Notes: generated by a model not told the origin, from the sequence alone. A DNA stretch of 64,000 nucleotides from Saxidomus purpurata (GCA_022818135.1 JAFMSR010000002.1:40939369-41003368); one strand, 5' to 3'; numbered from the stretch's first letter, positions 52,864-64,000 are shown. Numbers and translations are program-made.

Positions 52864-53204
52864 CGTTGTAAACAAAAATTTGCAGCGGAAGTTTGTAGAC
52901 GGTGCAGCGTTATAAGTCATCGTCTAGGAGTCGACACTTTCCAATGTTTCATGCGTATATTACAAATCATTTATTTTATTGCTTTCAGTATTCAATTAAA
53001 TACTCATAGATACGTTTACCTATGGTATGGCTTCGCCCGTATAAAATTGCCTAAATACAGCGACTTTTTATCATGATTTCCAGTCTTTTGCGTCTTGAAA
53101 GACTATCCTTTTTTGAGGATACATCATTATTGTAACCATCAAATTTTTATGAAGCACCTGAACCGGCATTCTATCAGCACGTTTCAGAGCCAAACGAGGA
53201 TGTG

Positions 53205-53900
53205 AAACTCAGCTTCTCACCATGACACAGAAGTTAGCAAGCAGCCTGGACAAGAGCAGTGGGATACGGAATTCAACCCTTCCAAATGTCAAGTTATCCA
53301 CGCCACAAAAAGGAAACACCCTATACCAACCCATTATTTATCTTCATGGAACGCTTCTTCAGTCAGTCACATCAGCAAGATACTTCGGCATGGATATAGT
53401 TGGATCAAATCAGATTACACCCGTACAGCCAGTGTGACAAACATGTTACAGTCATATACACGCGTATACTCGATATCAGACGTATCGGCAGCAGCCTTTC
53501 CCTAATGTACAAAACAATAAACGACCAGCTAGGTTGCTATCCCTAAAGAAGATTACTTTACCCCACCCTCGCTTCAATCTAGACATATAGCTATTCATTA
53601 TATTACAGGTTAATACCAGCAACCACAAACTACTATAATTTTACTATTTTCCGCAGGAAAATTTACCACTGAACCAGCCTCCCCCTGACATTCTATCCCT
53701 CCCTACACCCAGAGCAGTTCAGTGCCGCTGTTGCCTACATTGATCATGCCTCACCCTAGTCAGTGCACTAGCCTTGTTTTTATCTTTTAACCGCACCTAA
53801 CATTTCAATATACACAAAAAATGTACGTGTATATTGCTTTGTATTGCTTTGCTTTTAAACCAGCTTATACTTCTTTTCTCCAGTTAACAGTCTCATGGTT
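53205..53900 (+). mobile_element. LINE reverse-transcriptase relic (fragment 1)
   Basis: In one plus frame near 53265-53310, WDTEFNPSKCQVIHATKRK matches the segment that follows the catalytic site in many non-LTR reverse transcriptases (W...FNP.KC...). Stops and frame changes are frequent, and it fades after about 53770. It is probably the same family as the relic at 54150-55335. Confidence 0.6.
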
Positions 53901-53904
53901 TGAT

Positions 53905-54145
53905 GCACACAGTCTACGTACGTGTAAAGGGTTTGGCATAACTGGCATATAGATAGATAGACCTGTGATTGGACGACCATATACATTGGTCAACAAAGAA
54001 AGCAAATACAATGTAAAAGCCTAGGCTTTCCGAGTCGCAATCTAAATATGAATTCCCTAAGTCCACATTTCTCTTCTAAAAGTGTCATGGATTGACGCGC
54101 AAAAGTCTATGTCCCTGTAAAATGTTTGAAATACCTAGCAAATAG
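53905..54145. other. Spacer between LINE relics, nothing recognised
   Basis: Two similar short phrases ('acgtgtaaagggtttggcat' and 'ccctgtaaaatgtttgaaat', followed by 'agatagatagac' or 'aaaacagacagac') suggest a local duplication. Confidence 0.35.
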
Positions 54146-54149
54146 AGAA

Positions 54150-55335
54150 AACAGACAGACATGGTCATCCTAGACTTTTCCAAGGCATTCGACAATGTCT
54201 CGCACCAGCTGTTTATCCTGAAGTTGAACCATTATGGCATACGAGGCAAGCAACTCTAACGAATAACGCCCTTCTTGACCAACAGGAATGAGAGGGTAGT
54301 GGTTGATGGAGCCACTTCGGACGATGCCTCAGTAGTGAGCGGCGTCACTCAGGGAACAGTCATTTGGATCGCTGTTACGAGGACAAGCTGAGAGAGAAAG
54401 TGGGGAATGTCATTCAACCCGGAAAAATGTAACACCCTCTACCTAACAAGATCCAAGAACTAAATAAAAAATGAGTATTCCCTCAAACGCCAAGTTTTAC
54501 AGGAAGTGGATACAGAATAGTACCTGGAAGTGGACAAGACCTCCAGCCTATCCTGGAATACACATCGACATGATCGTAAAAAGGCACCTGTATGCTGGGA
54601 TTCCTACAAGGGAATTTCCACATTAACAACCAGGAGACCAAATCCTCAGCATCTACGCCCTGATGAGGTCTGGACTCGAATACAGCGTCAGTCTCTGGAA
54701 CCTGTACACCGCAACAGCAAGAAGGAAGGTGAAATGGTCCAACGACGTGCAGCGAGATACGCGCAACAGATACCGCAACACACGCAGTGTGACTGGCGTG
54801 CAAAAGCAGCTGGGATGGGAGCCGCTGGAATCCAGGTCAACAAAAAGCATGTTACACTGATCTACAAAATTGTGTACAATCACGTCGGCAACCTAGCTGA
54901 ATCATTCCTCATACCAACAAGTGCACGAGCTGTGAAGAAACACACCAACGGCTACATACACATTTCAGCCACTACGGACACCTTCAAATGCAGCATTTTC
55001 ACTAGGACAGTGACTATTTTGAACACTCTTCTGGCAACAATTGCCTAGGTTCCTGATCTGGTACAGGCAGAGGCTCGCTACACTTAAATCAGAAGCAGAC
55101 CGGCCTAGACTGTAAGTACGCATACCGTGGATTGTTAAAAATTTGCCGATCGGGTGAATTTCCTGGGCACCGCTAAGTCAGCCGAATTGGTCTAACATGG
55201 CGAAAGGAAAGCAGCCGGCTTTATCTCTATTTTTGTCTCTGGTCTAACTATTTCTACCCTTTCTATCATTTCTCACTCTGCACAGAAACGTAAAAGACAA
55301 TCCTGACGGTATTGCCTACGAAGAAGAAGTATACA
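54150..55335 (+). mobile_element. LINE reverse-transcriptase relic (fragment 2, to 3' end)
   Basis: RT motifs are visible in order: DMVILDFSKAFDNVSH (motif A region, 54158 onward), a motif-B-like SGVTQGT (about 54337-54360), then FNPEKC, and C-terminal blocks EMVQRRAARYA, QLGWEPLE, IYKIVYNHVG and HISATTDTF. The segment that should hold the F/YADD active site is missing between motif B and FNPEKC, and several frameshifts occur. It ends near 'acgaagaagaag', a probable (GAA)n 3' tail. Non-functional. The arrangement resembles Jockey/CR1-type elements, but the clade is uncertain. Confidence 0.75.
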
Positions 55336-55369
55336 CAACCAAAAGCTATCTCTCATAAGTAGTGAACGT

Positions 55370-56085
55370 CCCAAAAGAGGTATCGATTAGTCTTCGACCT
55401 TGACCTTCAAAGTGTGGACCCAGTACTTGCACACGCACAACACTTTACATCTCAATGTCCTGAACATTTTTTCTAATTCATTTTAAAATCCATTGGCATA
55501 TATACAGGATACTTAAACGTCTGACCTCTTAATGTGTCCTTGACCATCAAGGTTAGGACATGGGACTTGCGCGTGATATGTCAACAATTATGCCATGTAA
55601 TTTAAAATCTTTGTATAAATGACAGAGTTACCACGTAGATAGTATTCCATGACATTTCAACTCCGAGTTTGAGGTACACTCATGGGATTTACACGCGACA
55701 TCATGTTGATGTGCTGAACATTGTGCTTCAATGTTATCATGACCTTTAAGGTAGGAACGTGGGTCTTGCACGCAACACGTTGTGTACATATGCTGAACAT
55801 TTGTGCCACATTATTTGAAAATACCTTCACGCATCGCAACGTTACAGCCCGGATACGAATGTGTGCATACAATGTATATACATGTATAGGGTTTTGTTAC
55901 CTTTAAACTCTAATTAATTAAGGGTGACCTTTTGATGTGGGGACGTGGGTCACGCGCACGACACGTCGTATAGATGTACTGAAGATGTGTGCCATGATAT
56001 GAACATCCCTTCAATGCATGACAAAGTTACAGCCCGGATTCGGATAAAATGAAATGCCGGACACACGGACAGACAGACGGTGATC
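55370..56085 (+). repeat. Tandem repeat of about 165 bp, second block
   Basis: Shares 'gacgtgggtcttgcacgcaa', 'tgctgaacatttgtgccaca' and 'atgacaaagttacagcccgg' with 52090-52840. It ends in 'ggacacacggacagacagac', a microsatellite end like the other arrays. Open frames here are repeat-derived. Confidence 0.65.
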
Positions 56086-56089
56086 ACCT

Positions 56090-56575
56090 TAAGTGGTCTA
56101 AAACTAGTGAAAACAGCATGTTAACCATGATGCAAGAAAGTCCTGGTCACGTGACTGGAACATGTGCTGTAAATAACATATACATTGTGTTGTTTTCTAC
56201 GAGTAGGAATGAAAGAATACCACCACTTACTTTCGGTTTAGCTGACACTTCAGATGTAGTCATAGAAGCCTGTGATACGGATCTAAATCACCTGCAGTGG
56301 ATCCTTTTAACTACTGAACATCAAACAAAAGAAAATCTGCCACGAAATTTGTTTTTAAACACAGAGAAAAATGGCACTATATTTTAATAGGGAATCGGTT
56401 TGAGTGGTCTGCGGGGGAACATCGGCCATTTGCACACCTTTATACTTCCAAAACATATTTTGCCGTTGAGTCGAACGTTTAAGCATTACATGTATTTAGT
56501 TTCAAGTTATACTTCTGCTTTTGTAAGGTAGCTATCGGGGATAATTTGCTTTATAATCGCAAAATTCCGTTTTGG
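56090..56575. other. No gene recognised
   Basis: A 112-codon plus frame (56049-56387) begins in the preceding repeat and has no family resemblance or splice context. Confidence 0.4.
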
Positions 56576-56579
56576 CTCA

Positions 56580-56629
56580 ACTGCCAGGGTGAGCTGTTAG
56601 GATCACTGCCAGGGTGAGCTGTTAGGATC
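56580..56629 (+). repeat. Exact 25-bp tandem duplication
   Basis: ACTGCCAGGGTGAGCTGTTA with GGATC occurs twice head to tail. The following 'cacctaccgtctgtcgcctg' and 'ttcttctccaaaactgc'-like text belong to a decayed dispersed repeat. Confidence 0.8.
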
Positions 56630-56639
56630 ACCTACCGTC

Positions 56640-59000
56640 TGTCGCCTGGTGTTAACATTTTACTTAAAATGACATCTTCTCCAAAACTGCTTGATGGGTG
56701 TTTATTGCGAGCAGCGGCCCGCTATATTTAATGCGTGGTTGGAAAATGTAACATGTAGGTGAAGTAGTGTATAGTTCTTTGACAAAAATGTTATGAAAAT
56801 CGCCTAGAAAGTTACGATAAAGAATGGGTTAAATTACTGTTCATTGTGTAGCTTTAAAATTGTCAAAAAACTGATATTTCTATCTTTTATCCATATAAAG
56901 GGTCAAATTATTTTATATGCTTATGTAAGGTTTAATAAGTAGTGAAAAGTTTTTATTGTTCGGCCAGAATAAAAACCGATATCGGTCAAACATGCCGGTA
57001 TCTTCCGGTATCGGGTAAAGTGGGTCCATTACGTTACTATGACTCGATTTTTATAGTTTAAACTTTACAATCACACTTCATTTAGTTTTGAATGGAAGTA
57101 TCATTGTACAATCACTGAGAGTCCATTTAAATCAGACATTTCATGCTAGAGCAATAAAGTGAAAGGTAGCTAAAGTTTACTAACTGGTCGGGATGCACTT
57201 TCTATTTTTATCAGACTGACTTACATTTCGTGTTATTAGACTGCTCTACAGCGATAATCTGACAGGTAGCCAAAGTTAACTAATTGGCCGGTAACGAGAC
57301 TTTTAGTAATCGTTAAAATGTGCGTTGTTCTGTTTACACACATTTTGACTGCAAACGATTTTGTGAGGATAGAGGCAGGAATAGTATTGTATATTCTGCG
57401 AATCACTTTAATGGAACATAGCGTAGAACATATAATGATATTGCTGCGTTAACTTTGTTTCAATTAACGCTGAATGAAAATAGGGCTCGTTTATACAATC
57501 TAATGAAAAAAAACCGGAAAGAGCGTAATACTATTTCAAGCTTTTTCATGAATATGATTTTGTTTCTTTTTAAATCATAAATGATACACTGGAAATGAGA
57601 AAGAGTTAATACTAAATTGCAAATGCACAAACCAGATAGTCAAGTATCGTCTTTACACGAACCTAAAATATACATTTATTCTGTCTCTGTTATAAAGTCT
57701 GTAAAGTTTATTTGCATCTCCCATTTCAAAATATTTACATGAAAGTTTTGTTTCTAGGCCCGCTGTGATACGAAGTATCACAGTTTTTCTTGTTATATTT
57801 GGTGTGGATGATCCTTGAACGGTCCACTACAGATGTTTAATCTATTTTGGACATTGGGTAATGTGGGCTCATATTGGGCTCATGCCAATAAAGACAACTG
57901 GTACTAGTTCTTGAAATTTGTAAAGTGTTTGAGAAGTTTCCCTTTGACCTGTATTATGTTTCTACATGCTTATATAATTCTTCTTTTATACAGGGCATAA
58001 TTATGTCCTGAGACTGATTATTGGAAAATTACCAAATCATCTTCATACCAAAATTAGGCAATGCTATCAAGATTTCCCAAGCCATTATTAGATATTACAA
58101 AAGTTATTTACTTTGGGTAACCATACGTAACATTGGAGAAGTGTGTTTGCATTTCTCTGTTGCACTGATATAATTAAGAAAAACAGTTTAACAATAAAGA
58201 AATGAGATGTTTTTAATCAGGGAAAATGCATTTACTAGAATCTGAGGAAATAATTCACAAAATTTATGAAAATCAATTTATAAAGATGTTAACATGTAAT
58301 ATGCACGGCTGTATATATACGCTTACTTATTTAAGGAAAGCTTTGAAACACTTCTTGTCCGAAAGCATAAGACCTGGAGATTAAATATTTGGTATATAGT
58401 ATTGTAATGACTGTATGGCTATCCGAAATACACTGTCCGAAAGTTGTCACTTATTTGATTTCAGCTTACCTTGATTTTTAGCGTAAATAAGTCATTACTT
58501 TGTTTAATTCCATTTGTAATAATAACTTTGCTTAACACTTGATGTTTTTAGCACAGTTTATGTTCACAGAATTGTTGTGTATCATTGTATTTTTGCATTT
58601 CCAGCATTTATGACACTTGCTGTCAAGTTGAAAATGTCCGCCATGTTTACTATTTTTGTTACGGCGAATTAATCGAACCAAAATGCTGTTTTATCTATTT
58701 CATGTATAATTATGCATTACAGAGTTGTATTTTAACTGAATGGTTGTTTTAAGTATTATGGAGTAATTCATAATAATAGATTACCATATTCTGAGATACG
58801 AGAAGTAAAAGTATTAGGGACTATTTTAGTCACTTGTGCGGAAGAAGCTGGCAAGTTTTTATGTTAGAATATCAGCGTTATTTAATGTCTGTTACAGTTT
58901 TAAAGTATATTTTTATGCAATTTTCAGTTAAAATGGAACCACTTTTGTATTGTTAGTGATTAACTTGGAACATTTTATTAATACTTTAATTTTCTTGTCC
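56640..59000. other. AT-rich sequence; may contain part of the LTR
   Basis: No coding signal. The 5' boundary of the Gypsy LTR could lie anywhere here, since no 3' LTR is in the window for comparison. A short palindrome TGTGATACGAAGTATCACAG is at 57767-57786. Confidence 0.35.
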
Positions 59001-59006
59001 ATCAAC

Positions 59007-59514
59007 GTGTCCGAGGCCGTATAACTACTGTGCTGGATTGCTGGATGCTGCCAAATTCTGATTGGCTATCAGCTATTTGCCAGCATCCGCACCCTATATA
59101 AGTGGCTCAGGTCCAGTAATGGTAGCCAGTTGACAGCTCGAGCTCGGAAGCATCTGAAATTTAAGCTTGATCCATCCTTTTTAGAATATTTCACCTTTAG
59201 ACAGTTTTCTACATTCATAAGTAAACTGGTAAGACCAAGTTTGGTTATTTGAAACTGCGATCCCTTTGTATAGTATTTGACAGCAGTTTGTTTATAAACA
59301 AACAGTGTTTATCAAAGTAGTCCCATAGCAACTGGCGAGCATTGCTGGACCTGCCGCGATTTTTAATCACTTTTACGAGACTATCGGTCACTCGGATTGT
59401 ATATTTATGTATTATTATTACAATAATCAAATAATAGATTATTGAAACAACATTGTGTTTGTCTTTTTTACTTTTGAAGAGTCTTCAACTAAATAATAAG
59501 CCAGGTGGCTTACA
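59007..59514 (+). mobile_element. Ty3/Gypsy 5' LTR (left boundary uncertain)
   Basis: The right boundary is set by TTACA at 59510-59514, three bases before the primer binding site. Inside are a TATA box (TATATAAG, about 59095-59102) and a promoter dyad just upstream, and AT-rich sequence that could hold the poly(A) signal. TGTCCGAGG at 59007 is one candidate start (LTR about 508 bp), but longer LTRs are possible. Confidence 0.45.
59043..59102 (+). promoter_or_regulatory. LTR core promoter: dyad, inverted CCAAT, TATA
   Basis: GGATGCTGCCAAA (59043-59055) and TTTGCCAGCATCC (59076-59088) form a 13-bp inverted repeat with one mismatch. Nested inside are CTGAT/ATCAG and ATTGG (inverted CCAAT). The TATA box TATATAAG starts about 7 bases beyond the dyad. 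Transcription should start about 25-30 bases after it. Confidence 0.6.
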
Positions 59515-59517
59515 AAC

Positions 59518-59535
59518 TGGTGTCAGAGAAGTGGG
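59518..59535 (+). other. Primer binding site, tRNA-Leu type with 2-base insertion
   Basis: TGGTGTCAGAGAAGTGGG complements the 3' end of animal tRNA-Leu (…CCCACTTCTGACA plus CCA) except for an extra GA in the middle. The first ten bases, which anneal to the tRNA 3' end, match exactly. Its position directly after the LTR end supports the call. Confidence 0.7.
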
Positions 59536-59671
59536 ATGTACTAAGTGTCAAAGTACATTACGAATACTTACACCTACATTAACCAGACTGAAATCAACAA
59601 AATATAGTCGAACCTCAACCTACAACTAGCTACCTGATTCTACATACTATATAATTAATCAACTGTTTGAT

Positions 59672-60863
59672 ATGGCATCGCCTGATCCTGAAATAGAATT
59701 CAATATGCAAAATGTTGATCAGTTACATGAGAACCAAGAACCCGAGATTGATGTACTTCACCATGATGATATTGACAATTTGATAATGAGAGTATATGTA
59801 GTATATCAACTGTAATTAGTCACAATTCAATTGAAAACCCCTGGGCAATCGTTCCAACATAAGAAATAATGATCACATCTATCAACCTTCAACTGGTTCA
59901 AGAATAAGACAGGACAGTTCAAATAACTGTGGTGACTTCCGTCAGCCTTATGTACCACCAACACCAGTCGTGCAATCTATAAAGCCTGATTCCTATGATG
60001 GCTCGCAAAGTTTTGACCAGTATCTGTCACATTTTGAAGATTGTTCTGAGCTGGCTCGCTGGGATTATCGAACCAGAGTGTTGATCCTTTCGGCTAGTTT
60101 AAGGGGTACTGCAAGGACATACTATATGAGCTTAACAGAAACTGAACGTCGCGATTATCACATGTTAGTTTTAAGACTACGCAACCGTTTCGGACATTTG
60201 AAACATCAAGCTCTGTGGCTTAGCAAGCTTGAAAATAGAAAACGTCAACGTGGTGAAAGCATTGCATCACTTGGTGATGACTTACGACAGCTTTCGCAAA
60301 AAGCTTACTCAGATCTTGACGCGGCCGCACAAGAAAAATTAGCTTTGAATCAGTTTTATCGTTCATTGTCTGTAGACATGAAATGCAGGTGTGTAGACAA
60401 CAATTGTAGAACAGTCTCAGAGGCTGTTTCTGTTGTTGAAAAATATGAATGCATCCTTGGTACACAAAATGCTTCCATTCGCGCTCTTGAAACAACTCCT
60501 TCATCATCTCAGAATACTGAAAATTTGCTAACTGAAATAAAACGATTAGAAACAAAAATCAACAAACTAGAGACTCAGGGCAACAAAAACATGAGTAAAA
60601 ATGATCGCAATGTACGTACATGTTTTGGGTGTAATTCACCTAATCATCTTTGGAAAGAATGTCCTAGAAACACACAAAATAGTCAAAGATTCAATATGAA
60701 CTCCAACTTCACAGGTACACAACAAAACCATGCTGCATCATTCAGACAGACAGCTGGTCACAGTAATGTTAGAAAATACAGCAATCAAGCTCATTCACAA
60801 AATGGTCAACGTTCTTCTCAGCCAAGCTCAAGCCGTAACTACCAGGAAACTAATCTCAGCTGA
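59672..60863 (+). pseudogene. gag: Ty3/Gypsy gag (frameshifted)
   Basis: Gag forms the virus-like particle. The probable start is ATG 59672, but that frame stops at 59813-59815. The main gag frame is open from 59835 to the TGA at 60861, so the N-terminal part has been frameshifted. The frame often quoted from 59970 starts at GTG and is not a true start. The capsid-like portion is helical and charged (60000-60460). A coiled-coil-like segment follows (about 60510-60590), then one zinc knuckle CFGCNSPNHLWKEC (60621-60662), a CCHC with standard spacing, and a Ser/Gln/Asn-rich end. Gag overlaps the protease frame by about 130 bases in a different frame (+1). Confidence 0.8.
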
Positions 60864-61365
60864 CTCTACAGGCCAAGAGTCAGCAGATTTACAATCTCAA
60901 AGGCCTCCAACAACTAATTTTTCTGAAATTCAGCATACTGCTAGAGCTGGTTCTAGTTTCAATGAATTTGATAATGGTTTTTACACTTCCTGCAACATAA
61001 ATAAAATTTCTGTTGATTTTCTTATTGACTGTGGTGCAACATCATCCCTTATCTCTGAACAAAAGCTATCTGAAATAGATCCTCACCACCAGCTTTTCCG
61101 CTTGTTACCTGCCCCAAACTCACTTCACACTGTCAATGGTGAACAAATAACTGTAGCTGGTAGCATTGATATTGTATTGAAACTTGGCAATCAACACTAT
61201 GATATTAATTTCATAGTATGTGATATGGACACACAAGGCATTCTTGGACAAGACTTCTTAAAGAGACATGTAGATAGCATCAACTATAAAAGTCTTGTCT
61301 TCAAATGGGTGATAACATTATTCCATTGTATACGGGAGGTAGGTCCTGCCAAATCTGTAGAGTAG
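60730..61365 (+). pseudogene. pol: Ty3/Gypsy protease region
   Basis: Aspartic protease that processes the polyprotein. VDFLIDCGATSSLIS (near 61013-61055) is the catalytic motif with DCGA in place of the commoner DTGA or DSGA, and ILGQDFL (about 61240-61260) is the second conserved motif. The frame is +1 relative to gag, so expression would need frameshifting or the copy is mutated. It ends in TAG at 61363-61365, which separates it from the reverse transcriptase in the same frame; a further TAA lies in that frame at about 61421. These stops indicate a decayed copy. Confidence 0.8.
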
Positions 61366-61479
61366 AAATGAAAGAAACTATCAAAATTCCAGGTCAATCG
61401 CGAATGTGGGTTCCAGGTTAAGGTTCCACAATCAGAGCATCTTAATAACAATGGTTTCATTGAACCACTGACATCTTTC

Positions 61480-62448
61480 ATGGCAAAGAATGAAGTACTT
61501 GTTATGAGTGGCATTATTGATACCAACAAAGATCCTGTGGTTAATGTCATTAACTATGGGAATGCACCTGCCACTCTTTATAAGAATACTAATATTGGCG
61601 TATGTGAATCATACCTTGAAACTGAGAGCATTGCAACTGCACGGGTTGCGCATGTTTGTGAAACTGACAGTGACCCTTTTGTTCCAGAGCATCTTCAAGA
61701 TCTGTATGACAGAAGTTCAATACATCTTAATGATACTGAAAAGCAAGGACTTATAAAACTCCTCCATAAATATCGCAACACATTTTCAAAGTCATCTGAA
61801 GACATTGGCATTACAAATTTAGTACAACATGCAGTTAATACTAGGGATGCTATCCCAGTACGCCAACCTCCACGTAGGCTTCCGTTAGGTAAACGTACTG
61901 TTGAAAAAGAAGAAATTGACAAAATGTTATCCCGCGGTATAATTGAACCATCTTGTAGTGCATGGGCGTCACCTGTAGTTTTAGTTACAAAGAAAGATGG
62001 AACACCAAGATTCTGTATTGACTATCGTAAGCTTAATGACCTCACTGTTAAGGACGCATACCCTCTTCCACGCGTTGATGACTGCATAGATGCTTTATCT
62101 GGAGCACAGTACTTCAGCTCATTAGATTTAAATAGTGGGTACTGGCAAGTGGCCATGAAGCCAGAAGATAAAGAGAAAACTGCCTTGCAACAACCATGGT
62201 TTTTTTTCCAATTTACAGTAATGAGTTTTGGTCTTGCCAATGCGCCTTCAACTTTTGAACGTTTAATGGAAAATGTACTTCGTGGACTCCAATGGGAAGA
62301 ATGTCTCCTTTATATGGATGACATAATCTGCCCCTGTCAAACAGTAACACAGGGCCTAGAAAGGCTTGACCATATACTTCATCGCTTGAAGGAAGCTAAC
62401 CTAAAGCTAAAACCGTCTAAATGTTCCTTTGTTTCAAAAGAAAGTTAA
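61480..62448 (+). pseudogene. pol: Ty3/Gypsy reverse transcriptase
   Basis: RNA-dependent DNA polymerase. Visible RT blocks in order: IIEPSCSAWASPVVLVTKKD, FCIDYRKLNDLT, SSLDLNSGYWQVA (first catalytic Asp), FFFQFTVMSFGLANAPSTF and YMDD (62311-62322, catalytic Asp pair). These are the standard order and spacing of Ty3/Gypsy RT. The frame then breaks at TAA 62446-62448, just after a short A-rich run near 62436-62443; RT sequence continues in another frame to a second break at TAA 62603-62605 in a G4 run. At least two frameshifts therefore lie within RT. The minus-strand frames here are shadows. Confidence 0.88.
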
Positions 62449-62605
62449 CTTTTTAGGTCATGTAGTATCTGAAAATGGTATCTCAACAGACCCCAGTAAG
62501 ATTAATGCAGTGAAAAACTGGCAAACTCCTAAAAATGCAAAAGAGGTCAGAAGTTTTCTCGGACTTTGTTCATATTATCGTCGCTTTGTAGAAGGGGTTT
62601 GCTAA

Positions 62606-63023
62606 ACTTGCACGTCCACTCCATCGATTAACAGAAAAGGCATTCAAATTTGACTGGACAGACGACTGCGAAGAAGCTTTCCAAACTTTGAAAACAGCAC
62701 TTATTTCGGCTCCAATTCTTGGATACCCTGTTCCAGACAAACAGTTTATACTTGACACAGATGCGAGTGACACAGCAACAGGTGCAGTTCTATCGCAAGT
62801 TCAAAATGGCCATGAAGTTGTTATCGCTTACTTGAGTAAGAGTCTTAACAAACATGAGCAAAGCTACTGTGTTACGCGTAAAGAATTACTTGCAGTTGTA
62901 CATGCCTTGAAATCATTTCACCATTACCTTTATGGTCAACCAATACTATTACGAACTGACAATGCAGCTGTAAGCTGGATGCGAAATCTTAAACAACCTA
63001 CTGGTCAAGTTCGCGCTGGTTAG
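62606..63023 (+). pseudogene. pol: Ty3/Gypsy RNase H domain
   Basis: Degrades the RNA strand during reverse transcription. Catalytic positions are visible in FILDTDASDTATGAV (Asp), TRKELLAVVHALK (Glu) and LLRTDNAAV (Asp), in the usual order. It lies in a third frame relative to the RT segments. TAG at 63021-63023 ends it, and the tether towards integrase (including HRPGLQHRNADALSR near 63055-63100) continues in another frame, so a further frameshift lies near 63005-63014. Confidence 0.82.
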
Positions 63024-63109
63024 AACTGCTAGGTACTTATAACATAAACGTTAAACACAGACCTGGCTTACAACACCGAAATGCTGATGCATTATCAAGG
63101 CACCATGTA

Positions 63110-63318
63110 CGAGGTGTACTAAACAACAAAGTGGCAATGATGTCAATGACTCTGTTGACTGCATTGCTACAAGTGAACCAGACAATGGCGTAATCACTGA
63201 CACACCTAGCAACAACTCTGTCCAAGACTCAGCACTTGAAACACTTCCACAACTTGCACGGGTAGTCACATCAAACCCATCCCCACAACATTCACCTTTT
63301 GAGGAAACACACATTCTT
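63110..63318 (+). other. RNase H-integrase tether, decayed
   Basis: Low-conservation Ser/Thr/Asn-rich linker sequence of pol with frame changes. No domain visible. Confidence 0.5.
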
Positions 63319-64000
63319 TTTGTCAAGATGGTCACAAACAGAAATAAGTGAACAACAATTAAGTGATCCTCATTTAAAAATTCTTCTTCTGGCTCTCAAT
63401 CAGTCAAATGATCGTCCACTATGGCAGGATGTTAGCAACTGTTCATCAACTACCAAGACTCTGTGGCGTATGTGGGACCGTCTTTCTGTTGATGGAGGTG
63501 TCCTATTTAGGTCATGGGTCGATGATGAACATACAACACGTAAACAGCTTATAGTACCTGAAGCAATGCAAAAAGAAGTTTTTCATTTTATGCATGATTT
63601 ACCATCTGCTGCACATTTAGGGGCTGATAAAACACTTTCTAAAGTTCGCCAAGACTTTTACTGGCCAGGAATGAAAGATGACATTGAAAGGTTTTGTAAA
63701 GAATGTTCTCAGTGTGCTTCTCGTAAACCACACAAACCTGTGAAGTCACCATTAGGTCAGATACATGTTTCGCAACCAATGGAAAAGGTTGCATTGGACA
63801 TCTTTGGTCCCTTACCAAAATCTGAAAATGGCAATGTCTATATTTTAGTTATCTGTGACTGCTTTACACGGTGGACTGAGGCAATACCTTTGCCAAACCA
63901 GGAATCAGAAACAATTGCAAAAGCATTTGTCAATGAATTTGTTTCTCGTTTCGGTGTCCCTCTTCAAGTGCATTCTGATCAAGGCACAAATTTTGTTTCA
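63319..64000 (+). pseudogene. pol: Ty3/Gypsy integrase, truncated by window end
   Basis: Inserts the cDNA into the genome. The open frame runs to the window edge without a stop. The N-terminal zinc-binding module is visible (HDLPSAAHLG ... CKECSQC, about 63592-63720) with FYWPGM between. The catalytic core shows two of three DDE residues: Asp at 63797-63799 in ALDIFGP and Asp at 63977-63979 in HSDQGTNF. The third residue (Glu), the C-terminal domain and the 3' LTR lie beyond the window. A frameshift near 63320 joins it to the tether. Confidence 0.85.

Noticed and set aside
59970..60863. Gag starting at 59970
   Set aside because: The first codon there is GTG and the frame is open further upstream; the true start is more likely the ATG at 59672 with a frameshift between.

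Overview
This window is eukaryotic nuclear DNA and reads as a bivalve mollusc genome. It is AT-rich with large introns. It is saturated with repeats typical of bivalves: degenerate 'gaccttgacctttgacc' blocks, GGGCCA-NNN-TGGCCC hairpin repeats, tRNA-derived SINEs, pearl-like tandem repeats ending in GACGGAC microsatellite, TTAA-flanked MITEs, LINE relics and a Ty3/Gypsy element. The species cannot be fixed from the sequence alone.

The main host gene lies on the minus strand from about 51.7 kb down to about 12.56 kb (possibly to about 7.3 kb with the 3' UTR). I assembled eight coding exons by hand from splice signals and matching reading phases. The predicted product is a type I membrane protein of about 879 residues. 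It has a signal peptide, a cysteine-rich N-terminal luminal region (exons 1-2), a long Thr/Gly/Gln repeat domain (exon 3, about 36 units of 8 residues; exon 4, about six units of 12 residues), an acidic linker (exons 5-7), one transmembrane helix (exon 7) and a short basic tail with a Yxx-phi signal, YNQL (exon 8). Helix and tail closely resemble trans-Golgi network protein TGN38/TGOLN2, which cycles between TGN and plasma membrane. The coding minisatellite in exon 3 and the apparent duplication that produced exons 3 and 4 are the most interesting features here.

Downstream of that stop codon (10.6-11.4 kb, minus strand) are two phase-compatible exons of an unidentified membrane protein. The last 30 codons of the second, and its stop, lie inside a MITE. 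Their upstream exons were not found.

The right end (about 59.0-64.0 kb, plus strand) is a decayed Ty3/Gypsy LTR retrotransposon: LTR promoter, tRNA-Leu-type primer binding site, gag with a CCHC knuckle, protease, reverse transcriptase, RNase H and the start of integrase. Several stops and frameshifts break it and it runs off the window. LINE relics lie at 23.1-23.7 kb (minus) and 53.2-55.3 kb (plus). A 1-kb inverted-repeat structure with a hammerhead-like core, possibly Penelope-related, is at 36.5-37.6 kb. Most remaining sequence is repeat-derived or shows no recognisable content.
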